Source of the DNA: an uncultured Saprospiraceae bacterium | Lineage (GTDB): Bacteria; Bacteroidota; Bacteroidia; Chitinophagales; Saprospiraceae | Direction of reading: 5' to 3' | Assembly (NCBI GenBank): GCA_938015805.1 | Contig: CALLXF010000014.1 | Location: forward strand, 1-40,903 | Length of the DNA: 40,903 bases | Shown: positions 9,437-18,330 of the stretch, piece by piece | Numbering within the stretch: the stretch's first letter is position 1 | How the letters are laid out: every line of letters begins with the position of its first letter | The notes under the pieces: model-generated | Database searches by the model: none | Told to the model about the DNA's origin: nothing | The model's input: the letters and a program-made list of their open reading frames with translations, nothing else | Made by a program: the position numbers and the translations under genes

Positions 9437-11415
9437 TTTAGATTTTTAGATATTGTAAAATAAAATGTACATCCTTCATGAAGTTTAGATTTGATCCATA
9501 TCTCACCTTGATGGTTTTCGACAATTTTACGTGCATTTGCTAAGCCGATCCCGCTTCCTTCTATATTGCTATCTGCTGAGACTCTTTTAAATAAATCAAA
9601 TACTGAGTCATGCATATTCTCATTTAATCCTATTCCATTGTCACTTAATTCAAAAGTATAAAACTCACTTGATTCTAAGCATCGAAGATTTATTTTAGGA
9701 GGAATTTCTTTTTTGGCGTATTTTATAGAGTTACTTATGAGGCTCTGAAACAGTATTATGATATCTTCTTCATAGCAGGAGAGAATGGGTAATTTTTCAC
9801 TTCTTATAATTGCATTACTTTTATTGATGGATGCTTTTAGATTGGTTTGGGCTTGAGACCATGCCAGTTCTAAATCTATTTTTTTTAGCTGAGATCGTAC
9901 ACCTAATAGCAAGTAGTTATGTAAATTATTTACTAAGCTTAGCATCGTTTTGCTTGTGTCTTCGATTATATTAAAATACTTTTTTCCATTAGCATCTAGG
10001 CCTTCACTATGTCTATTTAGGAGTAATGTCGTAAAACTATTTACCGTATTTATAGGTTCTTTAAGATCATGTGTCATAACATATGTTATACGTTCCAGTT
10101 CTGCGTATTGTAATTCTATTTCCTTTCTTTTTCCTTTGATTCGTTTATTATACTCATTAGATCTCTTCAGGAAATAATATAAAAACATCAATGTAATCGC
10201 TAGAAAGAAAACTAGGGAGATGTAAAAATATTTTTGAATCTGCTGTTTTCTTTTAGTGTCTAAAAGAAGATTATTTTCTTCTTGTAGCTGTGCAAAATTT
10301 TGCTTTTCTATAAGCATATCAATAGCAGATATTTTTTGATCTTTTGTTTCTTGTTCTATGGTTTTGTTTAATTCTTTACTATACTTTAAGGCCGTTTTGT
10401 GATCGGAATATAATTCGCTGTAGTCGATGGCATATTTATAAAATTCTTTTAAATCCTTAATTGCAATATTTTGCAAGGAAATGTCCTTTGGGTTTTTGAG
10501 GAATTTTGTTTTTAGGGCTTGTAATCCGAACTTAGACTTTGTAAGATCATGATAAGCAAGATATTGAATCTTGTAATTCCATAGACCTTTTTTTATGGCC
10601 TTGTCCTTTTGTAAGTCTGCGGAAATAATTAATTCTTCAGCTTCGTCATATCTTTCTTGTGATATTAAAAATTGGGTAAGTTCGTCATATATACTAAGCG
10701 TTAGATTGTTGTTTTTTTGTTTTAGGGCTGCGTTTAAAGCCATCTGATAGTACTTCTCTGCTTGTGCAAGACTGTCTTTTTTAAGATAAATGGCTCCTAG
10801 GTCTAGGCAAATATTACTGAGGTTGTAATATTTTAAATAATCGATTTCTAAAGATTTAGCCAGCTCTAAAGCTCCTAATTTATAGTCTTTCGCCTTGTCT
10901 AATGCTCCGATTTCTAAATGAAATTTGCCGAGTACACCTAATGCATAAATAATATTATCAGACTCGTCTCTTTGATAAGCACTGAGACCTTTTTGATAAG
11001 CATTTAATTGTTTAGCATAATCACCTTCAGTTTCATATCTGATGCCTCTCTCGATATAAAAATCCCCATTCAGTGGATATTTTGTCTCATGACTGTAATC
11101 TATAAAATAGTCTAAAATTTTAGTGGCATCTTCTTCTCTATCTGATTGTCGGTATAGATAGACGTAGTAATTCCATGGAAAACTGTGATTAAGCAAAGTG
11201 TCCTTCCTTAAAGTCGCAGAAGCTAGTACTTTAGTAATCCATTCTTGATCTTCATATTTACAGTTTGTTAGTAAACTGTCTAAGACATCATATTGAGTTT
11301 TTAGAATATAGTCATCTGTCTGTAATTGGTCTTTAAAACCAATATATTTTTTAATACAAAGTTCTTTCTTTTGAGAATAGGAATATTGGGTTAACCCAAT
11401 AGATAGGCAAAGCAA
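9433..11415 (-). CDS. TPR-containing membrane sensor histidine kinase
   Basis: The order is: a signal peptide-like N-terminus, an extracytoplasmic array of TPR-like helical repeats (about residues 60-380), one membrane segment (about 394-415), a short coiled coil, a HisKA dimerisation domain with phosphoacceptor H449 in THDLKEP, and HATPase_c with SNSIKYA, DNGIGL and GSGIGLANARK. There are no periplasmic ligand motifs I recognise; the TPRs probably sense a protein or peptide partner. The frame has no ATG upstream of the hydrophobic segment. The TTG at 11415 has an AGGTAGGA seven bases ahead, but the resulting signal peptide lacks a basic residue, so an ATT start further up is possible. The partner is the overlapping receiver gene. 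Confidence 0.9.
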   Translation of the reverse strand: MLCLSIGLTQYSYSQKKELCIKKYIGFKDQLQTDDYILKTQYDVLDSLLTNCKYEDQEWITKVLASATLRKDTLLNHSFPWNYYVYLYRQSDREEDATKILDYFIDYSHETKYPLNGDFYIERGIRYETEGDYAKQLNAYQKGLSAYQRDESDNIIYALGVLGKFHLEIGALDKAKDYKLGALELAKSLEIDYLKYYNLSNICLDLGAIYLKKDSLAQAEKYYQMALNAALKQKNNNLTLSIYDELTQFLISQERYDEAEELIISADLQKDKAIKKGLWNYKIQYLAYHDLTKSKFGLQALKTKFLKNPKDISLQNIAIKDLKEFYKYAIDYSELYSDHKTALKYSKELNKTIEQETKDQKISAIDMLIEKQNFAQLQEENNLLLDTKRKQQIQKYFYISLVFFLAITLMFLYYFLKRSNEYNKRIKGKRKEIELQYAELERITYVMTHDLKEPINTVNSFTTLLLNRHSEGLDANGKKYFNIIEDTSKTMLSLVNNLHNYLLLGVRSQLKKIDLELAWSQAQTNLKASINKSNAIIRSEKLPILSCYEEDIIILFQSLISNSIKYAKKEIPPKINLRCLESSEFYTFELSDNGIGLNENMHDSVFDLFKRVSADSNIEGSGIGLANARKIVENHQGEIWIKSKLHEGCTFYFTISKNLN

Positions 11416-11593
11416 AAAACAAATCCTACCTAAATTATAAGGAATCGATATGTGTGATAGTGTAACCAGTGGCTATTTTGGATTGAAGTTGAACTGATAA
11501 GCTTCCAAATTAGATAAAAAATAACATATTATAATAAATTATATTCAAAAAAACACTCTCTTTAAAAAGCTGTTTTATACTCTATGTTGTTAT

Positions 11594-11601
11594 TACCTTT
11601 G
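11594..11601 (+). promoter_or_regulatory. -7 box of mutS2
   Basis: TACCTTTG is an exact match to TAnnTTTG and lies 10 to 17 bases before the ATG at 11611. Its place inside the longest reading frame argues that the upstream ATG at 11584 is not the true start, since it would be upstream of the transcription start. Confidence 0.5.
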
Positions 11602-11610
11602 CACGGCAAT

Positions 11611-13986
11611 ATGGATTACTTACCACAAGATCTACTCGTAAAATTAGAATACGATAAAATTCTAGAAATCATAAAGCAGTCTGCTCATGGTGAGGAGGGT
11701 TATGATCGCATCGAAAGACTTAAGCCACTACATGATTTTAATGAGATTTGTAAATTACTAGATGAGGTAGATGAGTCTCACAGAGCAATACAACGATCAG
11801 AGCCTATTCCGATAGTAGAGTATGAGCAGATCGGACAAGATGTAGAATGGCTTAAAACTAATGGGTATGTGCTAGAGATCGATAGTATCCTTAGGATATA
11901 CAGGTCTATAAATGCTTCTAATGAGCTGCGATTGTATCTCGTAAAACAATCTGTTAAAATGCTTCCTCTCCTTAAAAAGAAGGGAGCAGAGATAGAAAAT
12001 CTGACACCTATTTTAAAATCGATTAATAAGATTTTTGACCTCGATGGGAGTGTAAAACAAAACGCTTCTCCGGCACTAAGTAAAATATTTAAATCCATAA
12101 TTTCTAAATCCAGACAGTTAGATAGTGTCTTTAGAGATTTAGCCACCAAGTTTAAGCAACAAGGTTGGCTCGCAGATAATGTAGAGACCTTGCGTAATGG
12201 AAGAAGAGTACTGTCCGTAAATGCCGAGAATAAAAGGAAAATCAAAGGGATTATCCATGACGAATCAGCTACAGGTAAAACCGCTTACGTAGAACCTGAT
12301 CGAGTTATAGAAATTAATAATGATCTCTTTGACTTAGAGAATGAAAAGCTTAAAGAAGTACATAAGTTAATAAAAACACTGTGCGACGAACTCAGACCTT
12401 ATCGTCAAGCCATTTTAAATAATCATGAGATTCTGATCGATTTTGATATCATAAATGCCAAAGCGATTTTTGCTCAAGCTATAAATGCTTCCAGGCCTAA
12501 AGTAAAAGATCAGCCATCTCTCGGTTTTAAAAATGCTTATCATCCATTATTGTTATGGATGAATGAGAAGGTTAAGAAAAAGACCATACCTTTTGATCTA
12601 TCGCTACATAATAAAAACAGAATTCTTGTTATCTCAGGGCCGAATGCTGGTGGTAAGTCCGTCACTATGAAAGCTGTAGGTCTAATACAACTCATGTTAC
12701 AGACAGGAATGCTGGTTCCTGTAGATGCTTATTCGGAAATGGGGATATACAAAGATATTTTTTGTGATATCGGAGATCAGCAATCTCTCGAGGATGATCT
12801 CAGTACATATAGTTCTAGGTTGCTAAATATGAAGAATTTTGTGGCTAAAGCCAATGATCATTCTCTCATTTTAATTGACGAATTTGGGTCGGGGACGGAT
12901 CCTAAAATCGGAGGAGCTTTAGCAGAATCACTTTTAAGGTTATTTAATTTTAAGAAAGTATATGGTGTCATTACTACCCACTATTCTAATATAAAATACT
13001 TTGCCTTTAAGACTAAGGGAATCATTAACGGTTCAATGGTTTTTGATAAAGAGTTACTAAAACCTACCTACCAACTAAAAGTGGGTAAACCGGGAAGTTC
13101 GTTTGCATTTGAGATCGCAAAAAAAATAGGTCTCGATAAAAAGGTAATGGATTATGCAAAGCATAAGACAGGTAAAAACGAAAGAGCGATAGACGAATTG
13201 CTTGTTAAACTGCAGTCGGAAAAAAAGTCATTAGAGAAAAGAATAGGTCATCTAGAAGATAGAGAAAAGCATCTAGAAAAACTCATCCGTAACTATGAGC
13301 AGATGTATGGCGAACTGGAAATCAATCGTAAGAAATTAAAACTAGAACGTAAGGCTAAGAAATTTCAAAAAGAAGATGAAGAGAACCAAGAGCTACAAAA
13401 ACTTTTAAAGGAACTACGTAAAAAAGAAAGTGCTAAGGCTGTTGAGAAAGTCATTAAAGCAAAAAAGCAAACCAAAAAAGTACTGAAAAATGAGATCGTT
13501 GATCTTAAAGAGGATGTATTTTATAAAGATAAGTATGAGGTCTCTGAGTTTACGGTAGGTGGTTTTGCAAGATTAAGAGACGGAGGATCTATAGGTAAAA
13601 TCATTAATATTAAAAAAGATATTATAGAGATTGCACTAGGTGTGATGCAAATGAAGCTAAATGTAAAAGAGCTGATTCCTGCTGGCGAACCAATAGAAAT
13701 AAATTCTAAAAAGCATGTCACGACAGATATTAATTTTGTCCACAATTTTGAATCTAAATTAGACATAAGAGGGTATACCGTAGTAGACGCCCTTGCATTT
13801 GTACAGGAATTTATAGATACCGCTTTAGTACAAAATGTTACACAGTTAACTATTCTTCATGGTATAGGCACGGGTAAGTTAAAACAGGCAGTACATAAAA
13901 AATTAAAGGAGTATAAAGGTATCCGTAAGATATGGCACCCTGAGGAAAACTTTGGAGGAGAAGCCATTACCTACATTAGTTTATAA
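11611..13986 (+). CDS. mutS2: MutS2 family endonuclease / ribosome-rescue ATPase
   Basis: MutS2 proteins bind branched or mismatched DNA and limit recombination; in Bacillus, MutS2 also senses collided ribosomes and splits them. The sequence lacks the MutS mismatch-recognition domain. It has the core and lever helices, a P-loop GPNAGGKS (about residues 343-350), a Walker B (LILIDEFGSGTD), then a long charged coiled coil and a C-terminal Smr domain (LDIRG, then HGIGTGKL). The start at 11611 (MDYLPQDLL) gives 791 residues, matching the family N-terminus; an ATG at 11584 adds nine residues but overlaps a promoter-like box. It converges with the DMP19 gene. Confidence 0.95.
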   Translation: MDYLPQDLLVKLEYDKILEIIKQSAHGEEGYDRIERLKPLHDFNEICKLLDEVDESHRAIQRSEPIPIVEYEQIGQDVEWLKTNGYVLEIDSILRIYRSINASNELRLYLVKQSVKMLPLLKKKGAEIENLTPILKSINKIFDLDGSVKQNASPALSKIFKSIISKSRQLDSVFRDLATKFKQQGWLADNVETLRNGRRVLSVNAENKRKIKGIIHDESATGKTAYVEPDRVIEINNDLFDLENEKLKEVHKLIKTLCDELRPYRQAILNNHEILIDFDIINAKAIFAQAINASRPKVKDQPSLGFKNAYHPLLLWMNEKVKKKTIPFDLSLHNKNRILVISGPNAGGKSVTMKAVGLIQLMLQTGMLVPVDAYSEMGIYKDIFCDIGDQQSLEDDLSTYSSRLLNMKNFVAKANDHSLILIDEFGSGTDPKIGGALAESLLRLFNFKKVYGVITTHYSNIKYFAFKTKGIINGSMVFDKELLKPTYQLKVGKPGSSFAFEIAKKIGLDKKVMDYAKHKTGKNERAIDELLVKLQSEKKSLEKRIGHLEDREKHLEKLIRNYEQMYGELEINRKKLKLERKAKKFQKEDEENQELQKLLKELRKKESAKAVEKVIKAKKQTKKVLKNEIVDLKEDVFYKDKYEVSEFTVGGFARLRDGGSIGKIINIKKDIIEIALGVMQMKLNVKELIPAGEPIEINSKKHVTTDINFVHNFESKLDIRGYTVVDALAFVQEFIDTALVQNVTQLTILHGIGTGKLKQAVHKKLKEYKGIRKIWHPEENFGGEAITYISL

Positions 13987-14013
13987 TTTTTTTTCGATTT
14001 ATTCAGAAGGTAT

Positions 14014-14487
14014 CTACCTTATACGATCTTGTAAAAAATTCCCTAATAGATCTTCCAGATTTTCAATATCTTGTAGTAGATCATATCTGATATCTTGTGC
14101 AAAGAGATGAGCCCTTTGCGTGTCATTTAGCTGTATATTAAAAACAGAGGCTTTATATTTCTCGTCCAATAGGTTTTCCGGATTTACAATGTTTAAGGTT
14201 TGAGATACGATATTTGCAGTTTGTGAGGCTTTTGCAGTGTTAAGAACATGTATAATCTCCGGTGCAAAAATCCCACATGATGATTCATAGAAATGAGCAA
14301 AGCCTCCATAAGTTACAGTCTGATTTAATTTGACTATAATGTAAACCATTTTCTGCGGGCCTGATAATCGTTGCACTGCATGGTACCATTCAGACCAGTT
14401 TGTTTTGTCATAATCCGCTTCCTCTAGCTGTTCCTCAGCCGTTCTAAATAATCGACTGATTAAGGCTCTGTTTGATATTTTCTCCAT
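14014..14487 (-). CDS. DMP19 / DUF4375 family protein
   Basis: This is a small soluble acidic protein of 157 residues. The central block LSGPQKMVYIIVKLNQTVTY followed by GGFAHFYESSCG matches the DUF4375 signature (a helix, then 'nGGF..yf.nssg'). The family includes Neisseria DMP19, described as a DNA-mimic that binds a transcription factor; whether this protein mimics DNA cannot be told from sequence. No signal peptide or membrane segment is seen. The start ATG at 14487 is the only good one. It stands alone on the minus strand between mutS2 and the helicase gene, with no partner that would reveal its role. Confidence 0.68.
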   Translation of the reverse strand: MEKISNRALISRLFRTAEEQLEEADYDKTNWSEWYHAVQRLSGPQKMVYIIVKLNQTVTYGGFAHFYESSCGIFAPEIIHVLNTAKASQTANIVSQTLNIVNPENLLDEKYKASVFNIQLNDTQRAHLFAQDIRYDLLQDIENLEDLLGNFLQDRIR

Positions 14488-14621
14488 TGGACTAATTTCG
14501 GTGACTTTATTTAGGGCATTTTTTTTATTGAAGTAATCTAAGGTATTGGTTTTTAAGCAATGTGATTTTATTCTTTTAATTTAGTGAATATCGCTCTATG
14601 GAATTTTGATAGTTTTACAGC

Positions 14622-15758
14622 ATGTCTTTCAACAAATTAAATTTACACGATTCCTTACTCGATAGGATTACCGCCCTAGGATATTCCACTCCGACAGCCA
14701 TTCAAGAACAAGCCATACCGGTGGCTATGGAAGGTAAAGATCTCTTAGGTATTGCAAAAACTGGTTCTGGAAAAACAGCAAGTTTTGTTTTACCCATAAT
14801 TCATAGATTATTGGCTGACAAGCCTGTACAAAAAAGTAGACAGCCTAAAGTATTAGTTTTAGTTCCTACTAGGGAATTAGCGATGCAGGTAAATGAGGTG
14901 TTTAGACAATTTTCGGAAACGCTGTCCTCTTCCTTAAAGTCCATGGCTGTATTTGGTGGTGTTTCTATAAATCCGCAGATGAAAGCCATGTATGGAGTAG
15001 ATATATTGATCGCAACACCAGGTCGCTTATTAGATTTACAGCGTTCTAATGCAATAGGATTAAGTAAAGTACAAATCTTAGTCTTAGACGAAGCTGATAA
15101 AATGCTTAATCTAGGGTTTGAAAAAGAAATGGAGGAGATCATAAAGCTACTGCCAACCCAAAGACAAAGTATGTTATTTTCTGCAACACTTAGTGATCGA
15201 TTGTCTGGAATACGCAAAGTGCTGTTATCGGATCCTGTGGTTATAGAAATAGAAAATAAAGAAGAGGATGTCACTCAGATAAATCTTTCTGGATACTTTG
15301 TCGGGGATGATCGTAAAGGACCTTTACTTAGATACCTAATCAGAGAAAAAAATATAAAACAGGTTTTAGTATTTACCTCTTCTCGTCAAAAAGCTGATAA
15401 GGTTGCTAGCAAATTATCTAAAAATGGGATAGAGGCATTATCGATACACGGTAAAAAAAGCCAGTCAGAAAGAGTTACGGCTTTAGAGAAATTTAAAACT
15501 GGAAACTTGCAAGCATTAGTTGCTACTGATCTAATATCTCGAGGGATAGATATAGATCAATTACCTTATGTGGTAAACTATGAGCTGCCACGATCTCCCA
15601 AAGATTTTGTGCATCGGGTAGGGCGTACTGGAAGGGCGGAACACAGTGGCCTAGCCATCACATTTGTTACTAAGGAAGAAACGCATCACTTTAAAGTTAT
15701 TTTAAAAAAGATGAAACGCTACATAGATATGATCGATAGCCAAACCTTAGAGTTTTAA
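14622..15758 (+). CDS. DEAD-box ATP-dependent RNA helicase (RhlE-like)
   Basis: All helicase motifs are present: Q-motif (FNKLNLHDSLLDRI..TPTAIQ), motif I AKTGSGKT, Ia PTRELA, GG, TPGR, II DEADK, III SAT, then in the second RecA lobe TSSR, RGIDID (motif V) and HRVGRTGRA (motif VI). The protein ends 378 residues in, almost directly after the second lobe, so it has no basic or RNA-binding tail such as those that target RhlE, CsdA or DbpA to substrates. A minimal two-lobe RNA unwinding enzyme acting in RNA decay or ribosome assembly is likely. It converges with the PLP enzyme gene. Confidence 0.95.
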   Translation: MSFNKLNLHDSLLDRITALGYSTPTAIQEQAIPVAMEGKDLLGIAKTGSGKTASFVLPIIHRLLADKPVQKSRQPKVLVLVPTRELAMQVNEVFRQFSETLSSSLKSMAVFGGVSINPQMKAMYGVDILIATPGRLLDLQRSNAIGLSKVQILVLDEADKMLNLGFEKEMEEIIKLLPTQRQSMLFSATLSDRLSGIRKVLLSDPVVIEIENKEEDVTQINLSGYFVGDDRKGPLLRYLIREKNIKQVLVFTSSRQKADKVASKLSKNGIEALSIHGKKSQSERVTALEKFKTGNLQALVATDLISRGIDIDQLPYVVNYELPRSPKDFVHRVGRTGRAEHSGLAITFVTKEETHHFKVILKKMKRYIDMIDSQTLEF

Positions 15759-15790
15759 GCTGAGGAATTCATCTTATTTATCTAAAATTA

Positions 15791-15813
15791 ACAAACTACG
15801 CTTAAGAGTTTGT
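15791..15813. terminator. Weak hairpin between convergent genes
   Basis: ACAAACT (15791-15797) and AGTTTGT (15807-15813) form a perfect 7-base stem between the ends of the helicase and PLP genes. The flanks are A/T-rich, but there is no clean T-run on either strand, so the terminator call is tentative. Confidence 0.3.
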
Positions 15814-15830
15814 CCTTTAAAATTTAGGGC

Positions 15831-17750
15831 TTACGCCAATGTTAAATCTGCTACAAATTCGGCAAATACATTTTTATGTTTCTCTAAATTCATCTGAGGT
15901 GATAGTGCGACACGAGCGATATAATCTTTATCACCTTCTTTGGTGGTGCCTTGGGTAGATGTGGCAGGGATCGTCCAGTAGCATCCTGAAAGTTGGCCGT
16001 AGCTGACGCAATATTTACTCTCATCAGGAATTTTTGTGATCATTGAGTTTATTAGTTTATGATTTAACTCACGTTTAAAATTTTCCCTTTCCTCTTCTGT
16101 GTTTCCTATAGTAGGTAGATCTAAAGAAAACACCGATGGTGTAAAACCTTCACTAGCTAATGCCTCAGAAACAAAATTGATCTTAGCTTCTGGTAAAGTA
16201 TCTTTTATATAGTTTACAAATTCTCGAGTGTTTGTATATGCTTCTTTAATTCTTTGATTCATACTAGGTAAATGAGCTGCTAGAATTTCTATCTGATGAG
16301 AGGTGGCTTGATTATCACACAGTCTTAGGTGTTTTTGTATTAACTCCATTAGAGAGTCTGTGTGCTTGTTGCCGATACAATACCCAGCGGTGCATTTCCC
16401 TCCACTTGGAAATTTAGAACCGCTCGCATAGGAAATGGCTTTGACTGATGATAATATTCCTTCTTCTTTTAAAAACTGCACATTAGGACAAAAGGTTTGG
16501 TCTAGTAGAAATACAGGAGCAACAGCAGCATTGCCTTCTGAGGTTTTTCTTTCTTTTTGTAATGCTTGTTTTAGTTTGATCAGACTAGGAACTTCTACTC
16601 TAGGGTTAGTAGGGATTTCTGCGATAATATATGGTATGGCATTTATATCAGCAACTTTATCTAATACGATAGCTACGCCGTCAGCCATATCATTTCCTCC
16701 ATCTACAGGTAAGTCAATTACCTCTACGTGATCTAGACATGCAGCTACTCTTCTGGCTTGGTCATTAGTGCCACCATAGCAGTTAGGCGGTATGATAATT
16801 TTTATTTCTTTGCCTGGATGCTCTACTATAGCATGTTCCAGAAGTCCCATCATTATAGCGTATTGGATGGACAAACCACTAGAACCAATTAAAGCAAGAG
16901 TATCCGTACCTGCGTTTTTTTGTATTAGATTTTCTACTAGCTGTTTATTCGATTCATGGCTAGTCGGTAATTGATCTTCTTTCGTATCACTAAAGTCTTG
17001 TACCAGCGTTTTGAGAAGCGTTAGTGAATTTATAGGCGTCATTGCGATAGTTTCACGTCTGCGGACATGTTGGATATCAGAAATGTAATCTACTTGTTGG
17101 GTACCATTAGCAACTAATACGCTTCCTAGGGATGATTGTATATTTATATAAAAATCAATATTCGCCGAAAGGCTAATGGTGCTTAACTCATCAACCTCAG
17201 AAATATAAATCGTTGTTCCTTCAAACTCGGAAATCTGATCTAAAGAATCGATTTGTTGATGTATAAAAGAATAACCGTATACTTTTTTAATAAGATCAGC
17301 ATCAAAATACTCTGGTAGATTTTCCTTGTATATTATCCTCGTATGTTTAGGAGTCAGTAGGTTTTTTCTCAGAACAGCTAAAATAGGAATCGTTATAGAG
17401 GAGAAACTGATTACAAATTTAGAATCTAGATTATGCATTTTAGCTATCACCCATTCCAGGATACATGATATCGGATGACCTAACCGTATATAATCATAAG
17501 CTGTGGGTAAATTGTTTAAAGCAGAAGTTTCATAATTATTACTGAGAAATAGATTTTCAAAATGATTTAAAAAATCAGTTTTAGCGTGGCTTTCCTTATA
17601 AATATCTAATCTGTGTGTAGTCGTACTTAGCCAGAAAGACGGCATATTTTTGAGGACTTCTTTTATGTAAGCTTGCAATATATCTCGTTCCAATTTTTTG
17701 ATGCAAGATAAATTTAAAATGCTAAAATCTAAGAATTTCCTAATTCTCAT
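15831..17750 (-). CDS. Cystathionine gamma-synthase-like PLP enzyme with degenerate N-terminal copy
   Basis: This is a 639-residue protein of the Cys/Met-metabolism PLP family, whose members usually have about 390. Residues ~265-639 form the catalytic copy: an SSG loop near 290, a substrate/PLP segment IAEIPTNPRVEVPSL, LLDQTFCPN (the 'vDNTF' position) and SGSKFPSGGK with the Schiff-base lysine K446. Residues ~80-260 look like a second, shrunken copy: Y87-I-R89-L-GHP mirrors the family's YxRxGNP, VISFSS mirrors the SSG loop, and NIDFYINIQSSLGS mirrors the lysine region but has no lysine. The family performs C-S bond gamma or beta substitution or elimination in methionine/cysteine metabolism; the exact substrate is unknown. 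No sulfur-metabolism neighbours help. The ATG at 17750 is the only start near the frame's beginning. Confidence 0.8.
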   Translation of the reverse strand: MRIRKFLDFSILNLSCIKKLERDILQAYIKEVLKNMPSFWLSTTTHRLDIYKESHAKTDFLNHFENLFLSNNYETSALNNLPTAYDYIRLGHPISCILEWVIAKMHNLDSKFVISFSSITIPILAVLRKNLLTPKHTRIIYKENLPEYFDADLIKKVYGYSFIHQQIDSLDQISEFEGTTIYISEVDELSTISLSANIDFYINIQSSLGSVLVANGTQQVDYISDIQHVRRRETIAMTPINSLTLLKTLVQDFSDTKEDQLPTSHESNKQLVENLIQKNAGTDTLALIGSSGLSIQYAIMMGLLEHAIVEHPGKEIKIIIPPNCYGGTNDQARRVAACLDHVEVIDLPVDGGNDMADGVAIVLDKVADINAIPYIIAEIPTNPRVEVPSLIKLKQALQKERKTSEGNAAVAPVFLLDQTFCPNVQFLKEEGILSSVKAISYASGSKFPSGGKCTAGYCIGNKHTDSLMELIQKHLRLCDNQATSHQIEILAAHLPSMNQRIKEAYTNTREFVNYIKDTLPEAKINFVSEALASEGFTPSVFSLDLPTIGNTEEERENFKRELNHKLINSMITKIPDESKYCVSYGQLSGCYWTIPATSTQGTTKEGDKDYIARVALSPQMNLEKHKNVFAEFVADLTLA

Positions 17751-17910
17751 TTAAAGAAAAAAACATTTTAAATCTTTAATCCAACTCGCATTTAAATCGC
17801 CTCATTTATTTATAAATACGTGCAGTCATTTTAAGTTAATAATTATACATATCAAACTAGGCCTAAAAGAATATTTTGGTTTAATGATTCCCTTAGAAAC
17901 AAGTGAGTAA

Positions 17911-18219
17911 TTATTTTGTAATATACCTCATCGTCTTGAGTGGTTCAGAATGTTATATCCCGGGATATCCCAAACATCAGATTTGGAATTTAATGATAAC
18001 ATATTAATCCGTCCAAATCCTAGTTCCAGATAATTTATAATAGAATCGGATGATATAAGTTCTGGAGATATTGCATATGTATTTTATTTAAGTATTGGTC
18101 GATTTGTAAAGTCATTTACAGGGACAAAAGGAAATATCAATATTGATTTAAAAGAATACGCAAATGGAGTATATCTTATTTCCATTAAAGAAAGAAAAAC
18201 TCTTTTAATCAAACAATAG
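17911..18219 (+). pseudogene. Relic of a T9SS type A C-terminal sorting domain
   Basis: In one frame, 17911-18219 encodes a recognisable T9SS sorting domain: SDLEFNDNILIRPNPSSR, then an in-frame TAA (18031-18033), then FIIESDDISSGD, later GNINIDLKEYANGVYLISIK, ending LLIKQ and TAG. The 'PNPSSGKF...NIDLSEYANGVYFI' pattern is the family norm, so the TAA probably replaces a Lys codon (AAA to TAA). There is no export signal or cargo domain ahead of it: the frame closes at 17908-17910. It appears to be the 3' end of a lost secreted-protein gene. The rest of the 17751-18330 gap shows no gene I can support. Confidence 0.75.
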
Positions 18220-18330
18220 GACCTAGCTTAAAAATATTCATTTAAGATATTGATAAATATTTTAATATGAAATTACGTACCTTGCGTGACCTTAAAAAGG
18301 ATTTTTACGTCTTAAATTAAAACCAATCTT

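Noticed and set aside
11778-12245. 155-codon minus-strand frame
   Set aside because: Antisense to mutS2, with no recognisable domain.
14005-14020. Small palindrome AAGGTATCTACCTT between mutS2 and the DMP19 gene
   Set aside because: A six-base stem with a two-base loop overlapping a stop codon is too weak to call a terminator.
14801-15274. 157-codon minus-strand frame
   Set aside because: Antisense to the DEAD-box helicase motifs.
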